Positions 23,918-30,466 of a stretch of 30,466 nucleotides of DNA are shown in pieces (the stretch's first letter is position 1; every line of letters begins with the position of its first letter). The notes below the pieces were generated by a model that searched no databases, was not told the origin of the DNA, and saw only the letters and a program-made list of their open reading frames with translations. The position numbers and the translations under genes were made by a program. The DNA is from an uncultured Nitrospinaceae bacterium (lineage in GTDB: Bacteria; Nitrospinota; Nitrospinia; Nitrospinales; VA-1), in assembly GCA_913043155.1 (NCBI GenBank), contig CAJWLY010000001.1, positions 1 to 30,466 of the forward strand, written 5' to 3'.

Positions 23918-25210
23918 ATGAACACGATTAGGCAACGAACAGGTATCGATAAGTGCATCCTGAGCTTCAGTCACGACCGGTATCCCTCCCGCAAACAGGC
24001 CGACGCTTCTGCCATCGCCAAGGCCCGGCGGGAAATTGCCTCCGGTAAGAAGGGAGTCAGTCACCTCATCCTTCGCGCAGTCGACGACCAGATCGACCAG
24101 CTTAAATTTCTATTCCTCATCCACGGCATTCCCGTGGTGTGTTACGCGCTGGGGAACCTTTTGTTGTCGAGCCTTAAGGAAATCGTAATCGTTGGATCGG
24201 ACGAGGTGGAACAGGTTACCGACGCATTCCTTAAAACAGTGGGCACGCAGGGGAAAAATATTTCGTTCGTTCGGGAAGACCTGAACAACTTAAATCTATT
24301 CAATACAATGAAACTGGGGCGTAGCCGCCTGACGCTCGAACCGGACGAACTAGTCCTGTTCCAGCCCGGTGACCTTCCCTTCATGTTTGACATCGAAAAA
24401 ATTCTACAAGATGATGATATTCAAGGTAACAATCTGATCCTTTGGCTTAACTCCCGGCAGATGATGTTCCCTGAGTACCGGGAGGATCCGGACAGCGAAT
24501 TCGTCCAGCGCAACTATCACTACCGTGCCCTCTGCGAAGAAACCAGCGAACTTCACGAAGTTAAAGAGCCTAATATTTATCCGATCAACCTGTCTATAGT
24601 GGACCCGGGAATCATCGACCACCTGCACTCGACGAGGAAGGACGGCAACATCCTGAAAGCAGGGATCCGGTATATCATGTCTATGCCGTCGAGATTTTTA
24701 CGCCTGATTCCGGTCATGGCCTATCACGCACTGCATTTCCGTTCGGATCTCAAGCAGTTCCGGAAAAAGGACAGGTACCAGTTTGGGATGCATCGAGATA
24801 ACTTCCACCGTGCGGTATCGATCCTACTGGACACAGAATTCACCACCAAGTTTCATAATGACCCAGCTTTTGTCTCCGACGTGGATGCCCTGGAGGATTG
24901 GGAGGATTTTGAAGCTCTCGCGCATCACGCCAGAGAACACCACGGCGAAGAGGGGCTGACCTACATCCATCCCTTCGGAGAAGAACTGCTCCACTTCCGC
25001 GATGAGGCCATGCCACGGCTCAAGACCCGAATACCGATGTATGCCGATTTCCCCTCTTACATCAACACGGTTTATCAGTCGCTCCAAATGGAACATATAC
25101 CTTTCCCGGGTGGAAGCCAGTACGAACAGAGTGTTTCACACGCCAGGAAAATAGAATATGCCTTTGCTTGGTATTCCCAGAAATGTGAAGTGCTTAAAGT
25201 GAAAATTTAA
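23918..25210 (+). CDS. Nucleotidyltransferase-like (GT-A fold) protein of unknown function
   Basis: A 430-residue protein, not securely identified. Its first half resembles MobA/NTP-transferase-like proteins: VSHLILRAVDDQIDQLKF, then GIPVVCYALGNLLLSSLKEI and VIVGSDEVEQV, a QPGDLPFM loop with a likely metal-binding Asp, and later a DVDALEDWEDFE segment. The usual glycine-rich GxGxR nucleotide loop is absent after the first strand, so catalysis is uncertain. The C-terminal half (about 220-430) has no recognised motif. Start ATG follows AAGG. It is transcribed away from the proteasome operon and precedes a TonB-like gene and two CDP-alcohol phosphotransferase fusions, so a role in a polar-lipid or glycan pathway is plausible. 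Confidence 0.6.
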   Translation: MNTIRQRTGIDKCILSFSHDRYPSRKQADASAIAKARREIASGKKGVSHLILRAVDDQIDQLKFLFLIHGIPVVCYALGNLLLSSLKEIVIVGSDEVEQVTDAFLKTVGTQGKNISFVREDLNNLNLFNTMKLGRSRLTLEPDELVLFQPGDLPFMFDIEKILQDDDIQGNNLILWLNSRQMMFPEYREDPDSEFVQRNYHYRALCEETSELHEVKEPNIYPINLSIVDPGIIDHLHSTRKDGNILKAGIRYIMSMPSRFLRLIPVMAYHALHFRSDLKQFRKKDRYQFGMHRDNFHRAVSILLDTEFTTKFHNDPAFVSDVDALEDWEDFEALAHHAREHHGEEGLTYIHPFGEELLHFRDEAMPRLKTRIPMYADFPSYINTVYQSLQMEHIPFPGGSQYEQSVSHARKIEYAFAWYSQKCEVLKVKI

Positions 25211-25254
25211 GAGTTGCGTCTCCGCCAGACCGCCAAGCCTTATCGAAGGTTTTC

Positions 25255-26244
25255 ATGGGAATTAAGGGAATCACCAAATTAAGTAAGTTGACCTACCAAT
25301 CTCGCCAGGGGTTCTGGGGCAACGGAAGCCAACTTGACCAAACGCGGTTGAACCGATTTATTTTCTTTTCTCTTCTACTCCATGCAACGGTGGTAATTTT
25401 TCAGCTTATGGCTCCCGCAAACACTTCGAGTCCGCCGACACCATCGCCGATCAAGGTCAAATATGTAGAAATTCAAAAACCTGACTCAATCGACGAAAAC
25501 GTAACCAACATCGATTCTCCGAAACCGAAAAAAATCGAGAAACCCCGAAAAACCGATTTCCTTGCGAGCACCGACAGCCGCGCCCACTCCAGCCAGAAAC
25601 CTTCTATAAAAAAAGAATATCGGCGTAAACAAACCTTGGTCCCCCAGGCAAGCGGAACACCGGAGATGGCTCAACGCTTACAAACCCGGGCTCAATCCAA
25701 AAGGAAAACCTTGGAAAAACGTAGACCGCTACCCCTGTCAGAGAAAGGCGTGGTCGCCCACGAAACCAAGACACAAACCACCCCTTCGGTGTCCCCCGAG
25801 AGTCTGGGGTCGCGAGGAACCCTCTCCTTGCTGGACGGGTTCGACGCAAAAAAATATGCGGCGATGGACACCAAAACCCCGGCAGAAGAAGACACGGACG
25901 ATAACGAACCTATCTCTCTGGACACGACAGAGGCAAAATATGTTTCCTACTTCAAGCGTATCAAGTATCAAATCCAGCGTGTCTGGGCCTATCCACCCGA
26001 AGCGGCGCAGCAGGGCATCGACGGAAAACTCAGGTTAAGGTTCCAAATTTCCCGAGACGGCAACCTGATGGGGGTGCAACTAGTCGACAGCTCAGGCTTC
26101 GAGATACTAGACATGGCTGCGATCAAGGCGGTCAAGGAGGCAGCACCATATTACCCATTCCCTATCACGATCTCTAAAAGCAAGCTTTCTATCCTAGCGA
26201 CGTTTATATACAGTCCCAACTACAACGAACTCAAATCGCAGTAA
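25255..26244 (+). CDS. TonB-like energy transducer
   Basis: This 329-residue protein has the TonB layout: one N-terminal membrane helix (about 33-54, FIFFSLLLHATVVIFQLMAPA region), a long Pro/Lys-rich periplasmic linker (about 60-200), and a C-terminal TonB domain (about 225-329) with YFKRIKYQIQRVWAYPPEA, RFQISRDGNLMGVQLVDSSG and AIKAVKEAAPYYPFP. TonB couples the ExbBD motor to outer-membrane receptors, but no exbB, exbD or receptor gene is in the window. It lies 44 bases after the nucleotidyltransferase-like gene and 16 bases before the next one, so it is probably in the same transcript. A TonB-related scaffold role cannot be excluded. Confidence 0.85.
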   Translation: MGIKGITKLSKLTYQSRQGFWGNGSQLDQTRLNRFIFFSLLLHATVVIFQLMAPANTSSPPTPSPIKVKYVEIQKPDSIDENVTNIDSPKPKKIEKPRKTDFLASTDSRAHSSQKPSIKKEYRRKQTLVPQASGTPEMAQRLQTRAQSKRKTLEKRRPLPLSEKGVVAHETKTQTTPSVSPESLGSRGTLSLLDGFDAKKYAAMDTKTPAEEDTDDNEPISLDTTEAKYVSYFKRIKYQIQRVWAYPPEAAQQGIDGKLRLRFQISRDGNLMGVQLVDSSGFEILDMAAIKAVKEAAPYYPFPITISKSKLSILATFIYSPNYNELKSQ

Positions 26245-26260
26245 CAACCCGACTTTACCC

Positions 26261-27514
26261 ATGAGCATGATAAAATGGGCCATCATTCGTGCTATCCCTC
26301 CCGAAGGAGGAACGCGTTTCCTTTTTCGCCGGAACATCGCCGGCCTACCGGTCTTCAAGCGGATGATCCTTACTTTGCAACGGGCAGGGATCGAACATTT
26401 CATTGTTCTGGCGCAAGGGATTTCAGAGTCGGATCGGCAATGGGTTGAATCGGACCTCGAAAGTGATTTCCGTTTTAAATGTCACCTGCGCTGGTTCGAT
26501 CTAGACAACGAGCTATCTGAAGTCTGGCTGAACTCAATCGAACCTCTTTCTGATCTCGAAAATGTTTTGGTTGTCGAGGGGAATCTTGTAACGACGGCCG
26601 AACTGATAAAAGATTTCATCACATCGGTTTCAAATTCGCGTTGCCTGCATCAAGGGGAAATCGCTGGACTTCTTCCCGATGCCGACCATTCGAGCGCCCT
26701 CCATATCCTACCCTCTTCCGATACTCACAGGCTGGAGCATTACCTGCGTCATGGAACATTTGATGGGCCCGTGAGTCCGGTTACCCTGTCCGGCTCTCGA
26801 TTCTTCTGGCAGACGGTGAAAGATGCCGTCTCGGCAAAGTCTGCAGAACGCAGACTGCTTAATGAGTATAAACTGCATTACACGCAGGCCATGGACATCT
26901 GGTTCAATTCTTTGTTCTCATTGAGAATTTCCTCCCTCCTAGTCAAAACGCCTTTAACCCCGAACCAGCTCACCCTGTTTGGCCTGATCATTGGACTTGC
27001 GGCGGGACTCTTGTTTGCCCGGGGAGATTACTGGAGCGGTCTCATGGGAGGCTTCCTGCTAGCGGCCACGGCGGTTTGGGATTGTTGTGACGGTGACGTC
27101 GCTCGGCTCAAATTCATGGAATCAGATTTTGGCGAGCAACTGGATACCATCTGCGATAACATCATCAACGTTTTTATTTTTACAGGAATGATGATCGGAA
27201 TGGCGCATTCGCAGGGACTTGCCCAAGCCATAGTCCCTTTTCTTCTGTTGGCACTGGGAGGAGGTTTAATTTTTATCTTTATTTATTTTCCTGAAGGAGG
27301 GAAGGGATCTTTTTTCCGGGGGACATGGCTGTATGAAGTGATTCAGGTGCTCGCTAGCCGCAATTTTATTTATATTGTTGTTCTATTCGCGATCGCTGGA
27401 AAGCTCGACTGGTTCCTCTGGCTCGCCGGACTGGGTTCCAATGTTTTCGCGCTCAGCCTGTATCTGGCCAAACGAAAAATTATTTACTCAACCCCTAACG
27501 GAGGGAGAGATTAA
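26261..27514 (+). CDS. Nucleotidyltransferase-like domain fused to CDP-alcohol phosphatidyltransferase, paralogue 1
   Basis: A 417-residue fusion. The N-terminal domain (about 1-190) resembles a nucleotidyltransferase (PEGGTRFLFRRNIAGLPVFK, then LQRAGIEHFIVL), but its glycine-rich loop is altered. The C-terminal membrane domain carries an intact CDP-alcohol phosphotransferase signature: Asp274, Asp277-Gly278, Ala281-Arg282, Gly291, Asp295 and Asp299, matching DxxDGxxARx8Gx3Dx3D, with TPNQLTLF before it. This architecture resembles bifunctional inositol-phosphate cytidylyltransferase/DIPP synthase enzymes. If active, it would transfer a phospho-alcohol from a CDP carrier; substrates are unknown. 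The gene follows the TonB-like gene closely. Confidence 0.8.
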   Translation: MSMIKWAIIRAIPPEGGTRFLFRRNIAGLPVFKRMILTLQRAGIEHFIVLAQGISESDRQWVESDLESDFRFKCHLRWFDLDNELSEVWLNSIEPLSDLENVLVVEGNLVTTAELIKDFITSVSNSRCLHQGEIAGLLPDADHSSALHILPSSDTHRLEHYLRHGTFDGPVSPVTLSGSRFFWQTVKDAVSAKSAERRLLNEYKLHYTQAMDIWFNSLFSLRISSLLVKTPLTPNQLTLFGLIIGLAAGLLFARGDYWSGLMGGFLLAATAVWDCCDGDVARLKFMESDFGEQLDTICDNIINVFIFTGMMIGMAHSQGLAQAIVPFLLLALGGGLIFIFIYFPEGGKGSFFRGTWLYEVIQVLASRNFIYIVVLFAIAGKLDWFLWLAGLGSNVFALSLYLAKRKIIYSTPNGGRD

Positions 27515-27531
27515 ACTTTTTCATCCCTCCA

Positions 27532-27558
27532 AACTTTTCTTTCTCTGAAAAAGTTTTG
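27532..27558. repeat. A/T-rich inverted repeat between the two phosphotransferase genes
   Basis: AAACTTTT (27532-27539) is complementary to AAAAGTTT (about 27549-27556), giving an 8-bp stem with a pyrimidine-rich loop. It lies about 20 bases past the first gene's stop. No U-run follows the stem on the plus strand, so a termination role is uncertain. Confidence 0.3.
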
Positions 27559-27628
27559 AACAGATTAGGACTTATTCAAGCTCGCCTGATTTTGCCACAG
27601 AAACTCAAAGTGAGAGGTTCGTTTTGTC

Positions 27629-28852
27629 ATGCGCGAAATTGACTGCCAGGAATCCGTCTCGGAGCATTCAGAGGAGGTTTGCGCCATTCTAGCCTTACCG
27701 CACCCTCCGGACACATGGCCTGTAGCGGACTGGTACTGGAAAGTGGTCGGCGGGACTCCTTTCCTGATGAGAAATGTCATCAATCTTCAGCGAGCCGGAC
27801 TAAACTCCATATTTATCTTTGGTGAGGGGGGAAACTGCGAAGAACTCCTATCCAGACTTTCGCGGGATAAAAGAGTTGAAATCAGCATGAACTGGGCTTC
27901 CGACACCAAGGAACTCGCCCAGTCTACAGGAAACAGACCCACCCTTGTTTTGAACGGAGGAGCCCTGCATTCCAAGAATGAAATTCGGTCAGGTCTGAAA
28001 TCCCTGACCAGCTCATCTGCAGATAATAAACCTTCATATCTTCTGGGGTGTGATTCCTTCCACGAAACACTGAGTCAAATCGTCTGCGGGAAGGAGCCAG
28101 AATCCATAGGGGCTGGTGAAAACAGGAATAACTCCTTTACTTATCTCGCGGGCGGCAAGGAACTTCGAATTCGGGAAACCACCGATTTTCATGCCCAACA
28201 CGAACGACTTTTGAGGGAGAGCGGACTCAGCAACGACAGCTTCATGGACCGACTGGTCACCCGTTTTTTTTCCCGTCAATTGACTCGGCTGTTTCTGCAA
28301 ACTCCTATAACCCCAAACCAGATCACCCTGTTGAGCCTGATCCTGGGATTGGTATCGGCAATGTATTTCTTTCGGGGAACTTACGAAAGCGGGATAACCG
28401 GAGCGGGGCTGCTTTTGCTTTCAGCCTGGATTGATTGTACCGATGGGGAAATCGCCAGACTAAAGTTTATGGAATCTGAAACAGGAGGAAAACTAGACAT
28501 CCTTTGCGACAACCTTGTTCACTTCGCCGTTTTCTTTACCATCGGCATGGGATTGTATCGCACGACGGGGCAGGATATTTTTAAGCTTCTCGGCATCCTC
28601 GCCGTCTTTGGAAGCCTTATCTCTTTTATCCTTCTCAGCTCCACAACTATCGATCAAAAAAGAAAAGCTGCTGATGATAATACTGCAAGGACAAAAAAGG
28701 GACTGGCCGATAAACTGGCAAACCGGGATTTCACCTATTTCCTTTTGCTGATGGCAGTGATCGGGCAAATGGATCTCTTCCTAGGCATTGTTGCGGTGGG
28801 AGCAAACGTCTTTGCAGGCTATCTCCTTTATTCGCGCCTTAGGGCCACCTAA
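27629..28852 (+). CDS. Nucleotidyltransferase-like domain fused to CDP-alcohol phosphatidyltransferase, paralogue 2
   Basis: A 407-residue homologue of the preceding gene with the same two-part layout. The N-terminal part (about 15-190) has GGTPFLMRNVINLQRAGLNS, like a nucleotidyltransferase acceptor-loop region, but the usual nucleotide-binding glycines after the first strand are replaced by ALPHPPDTW. The C-terminal membrane domain has a complete CDP-alcohol phosphotransferase motif: Asp269, Asp272-Gly273, Ala276-Arg277, Gly286, Asp290 and Asp294, preceded by TPITPNQITLLSL. The catalytic site is therefore intact while the N-terminal site looks degenerate. A 114-base gap with an imperfect hairpin separates it from paralogue 1. 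Confidence 0.8.
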   Translation: MREIDCQESVSEHSEEVCAILALPHPPDTWPVADWYWKVVGGTPFLMRNVINLQRAGLNSIFIFGEGGNCEELLSRLSRDKRVEISMNWASDTKELAQSTGNRPTLVLNGGALHSKNEIRSGLKSLTSSSADNKPSYLLGCDSFHETLSQIVCGKEPESIGAGENRNNSFTYLAGGKELRIRETTDFHAQHERLLRESGLSNDSFMDRLVTRFFSRQLTRLFLQTPITPNQITLLSLILGLVSAMYFFRGTYESGITGAGLLLLSAWIDCTDGEIARLKFMESETGGKLDILCDNLVHFAVFFTIGMGLYRTTGQDIFKLLGILAVFGSLISFILLSSTTIDQKRKAADDNTARTKKGLADKLANRDFTYFLLLMAVIGQMDLFLGIVAVGANVFAGYLLYSRLRAT

Positions 28853-28902
28853 CTCACCACACAGAACCTCGAAGCAATAGTTTCCCACATAGGGGACAAG
28901 TT

Positions 28903-28980
28903 ATGAATCCACTGAGTTCGATTGATCGGGTGGGTAAAGCATTAGTAAAAGCCATCGGACTGGAAATACCGCCCTCCTGA
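28903..28980 (+). CDS. Possible 25-residue small protein
   Basis: An open frame of 25 codons, MNPLSSIDRVGKALVKAIGL then EIPPS, with AGGGGA about 7 bases before the ATG. It lies downstream of the CDP-alcohol phosphotransferase gene on the same strand. The central part could form a short amphipathic helix. No family is recognised, and such frames arise by chance, so this is a weak call supported mainly by the ribosome binding site. Confidence 0.2.
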   Translation: MNPLSSIDRVGKALVKAIGLEIPPS

Positions 28981-29069
28981 AACTCTGATCAAGGAACCTG
29001 ACTTTTGCTCTAAAACAAAATCCCAGATGGTTTCAGCTTCTAGTGGGCTCGGGCGGCACTGAATAGAAT

Positions 29070-30466
29070 CTAGGAGGCTTCCTCAACTTTCCGGGGGGCG
29101 GGCCGCAAACCAGCAAAAAAATCTTTAACATCTTCTAGCCCCTCCACCACGGGGCAGGGTGGCAATGAAGCCAGAAACTGCTTGCCATAACCTCGGCGCG
29201 CCACCCTCGAGTCGAGAATGGAAACGATTCCAGTATCGGTCTTCTTGCGGATGAGTCGGCCGAATCCCTGCTTCAGTTGAATGATGGCGCGGGGAATCTG
29301 GTAATGGGAAAACGGGTCGATCGATTTCCTCCGTAAATCTTCTAGGCGCGCCTCGGTCAGAGGCTCATTGGGCACATCGAATGGGAGTTTAGCGATGATC
29401 ACGCTCCTAAGCGCATCGCCGGGGATATCCACTCCCTGCCAGAAGGATCCCGTCCCGAATATCACGGAAGGCATTTCTTTGAAGCGCCGGATCATCTGCC
29501 TTGTGGGAATCTCCCCCTGTTTCAGGAGTTGCAGATGGCGCGACAGAAACTGCATCCGATCAAACACTTGGTTTATCAAGGCATAACTTGTAAATAGAAT
29601 AAACGCCTTCCCCTCGGAAATCTCCACCAATTCACAACAACGCTCAGCAATGGCATCAGCGTATTTCTCCACTTCCTCAGAAGGCTCAGGCAAATCTCCC
29701 GCGACATAAAGCAGGGCTTGACGAGAATAGTCAAAAGGTGAATCAAGAACGCTCTCTTCTTGCGGAATAAACCCAATGCGCTCCTTAATGAATTCGAACC
29801 CACGGTGCGTGGCCATCGTAGCCGAGGTCAAAGTTACCCGGTCGATCTTTGAAAAAACCTGCTCCTGCAATTCTTCAGCAGCGTTGACGGGAACACCCTG
29901 AAGAACTATCCGGCTATGCCGCTTCTTCTCTGTAATTTCCAGCCAGTAAACATATCCTTCAAGATGCTGGTTGAGGAAGGCGGTGATGGTATCGTTGAAT
30001 TCCATACACCGGTTGGCGGCGGCAGTAACTTCCACACGCTCCTCCTCCGACGTCAAAAGCCCTTCCAAGGTTTTCAGTCGATCGCATAATTCCTTCAAGG
30101 GAATATAAATAGAATTGTCTATAGAGACCGGCTTGTAAAATCGAAGTACTCGGTTTTTACGTCCATACTCTTCCAGAATGTATTTAAAAAAAGATTCCAC
30201 CGCCTGACGAACCACCACCACCTGAATACGTACATGAAGAACATACTCGTGCTCTATGCGGGATAGAATTCCTTTACGGGTACGCGGATGGGACAGTCGG
30301 TCCAAAAAATAAAACAGGTGGGAGTTAGAAACCTTCAGTCCTAAAAATGACGTGGCCGCCTCCTCTAGATTTTGTGCCTCGTCAAACACCACGGCATCAA
30401 AACGGGGAAGTACCGCTCCATTACTCGCCACGTTTGCAAAGAAGAGATGATGGTTCACGATCAGGA
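29070..30466 (-). CDS. DinG/XPD-type ATP-dependent DNA helicase, C-terminal part (runs off the window)
   Basis: This is the C-terminal part of a superfamily 2 helicase; the frame continues open through the window end (LIVNHHLFFAN), so the true start and Walker A lie outside. Visible are the DEAH-like box VVFDEAQNLEEAA, motif III LTSATMA, motif V GTGSFWQGVDIPGDAL, and motif VI QGFGRLIRKKTDTG. These match DinG/YoaA helicases, which unwind 5'-3' and often contain an iron-sulfur cluster. About 465 codons are present. The Cys ligands of any cluster are outside the window. The gene is convergent with the phosphotransferase gene cluster. Confidence 0.9.
   Translation of the reverse strand, partial: LIVNHHLFFANVASNGAVLPRFDAVVFDEAQNLEEAATSFLGLKVSNSHLFYFLDRLSHPRTRKGILSRIEHEYVLHVRIQVVVVRQAVESFFKYILEEYGRKNRVLRFYKPVSIDNSIYIPLKELCDRLKTLEGLLTSEEERVEVTAAANRCMEFNDTITAFLNQHLEGYVYWLEITEKKRHSRIVLQGVPVNAAEELQEQVFSKIDRVTLTSATMATHRGFEFIKERIGFIPQEESVLDSPFDYSRQALLYVAGDLPEPSEEVEKYADAIAERCCELVEISEGKAFILFTSYALINQVFDRMQFLSRHLQLLKQGEIPTRQMIRRFKEMPSVIFGTGSFWQGVDIPGDALRSVIIAKLPFDVPNEPLTEARLEDLRRKSIDPFSHYQIPRAIIQLKQGFGRLIRKKTDTGIVSILDSRVARRGYGKQFLASLPPCPVVEGLEDVKDFFAGLRPAPRKVEEAS

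Overview
The window looks like a chromosomal segment from a Gram-negative-type bacterium, probably Nitrospinota or a close relative. This placement is an inference. It rests on a ubiquitin-like UBact tag of the kind reported in Nitrospinota, Nitrospirota and similar phyla, together with a cmk-rpsA-ihf gene order, a TonB-type protein and a sigma-32-type factor. No rRNA, tRNA, CRISPR array, insertion sequence or phage gene was found. Most of the DNA is dense housekeeping coding sequence.

Layout. (1) 1-530: a non-coding edge and a minus-strand MTH1187/thiamine-binding family gene. (2) 652-6576, plus strand: pheA, tyrA, cmk, rpsA, sppA and an HU/IHF gene, covering aromatic amino acid synthesis, nucleotide metabolism, translation and membrane proteolysis. 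(3) 6942-9356, plus: aroC, a nitrilase-family amidohydrolase and a DUF1566-like gene. (4) 9504-11103, minus: two homologous exported proteins of unknown function and a small membrane-anchored TRASH/YHS-like protein. (5) 11183-13819, plus: an rpoH-like sigma factor and class II fumarase. (6) 13899-16975, minus: a FetAB-type ABC exporter pair, then HIT protein and quinolinate synthase. (7) 17237-23606, minus: a complete bacterial proteasome and tagging operon. (8) 23918-28852, plus: a nucleotidyltransferase-like protein, a TonB-like protein and two paralogous fusions of a nucleotidyltransferase-like domain to a CDP-alcohol phosphatidyltransferase. (9) 29070-30466, minus: the C-terminal part of a DinG/XPD-type helicase that runs off the window.

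The highlight is region 7. In transcription order it encodes the AAA+ unfoldase ARC/Mpa, the deamidase/depupylase Dop, a tag protein of 57-59 residues (UBact, ending in RTGQ), the proteasome beta subunit with its Thr/Asp/Lys active site, the alpha subunit, and the ligase PafA. The first four genes are chained by ATGA or similar start-stop overlaps, and the remaining junctions have 2-nt gaps, so all six are probably one transcript. A good sigma-70-type promoter lies just upstream of the ATPase gene. The tag ends in Gln, so Dop should deamidate it to Glu before PafA attaches it to substrate lysines; ARC would then recognise the tag and feed substrates into the 20S core. The tag gene is very short and easy to miss.

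The second region of interest is 23918-28852. Three proteins there carry a nucleotidyltransferase-like fold with degenerate nucleotide-binding loops. Two of them are fused to intact CDP-alcohol phosphotransferase domains, which suggests an uncharacterised polar lipid or phosphodiester pathway.
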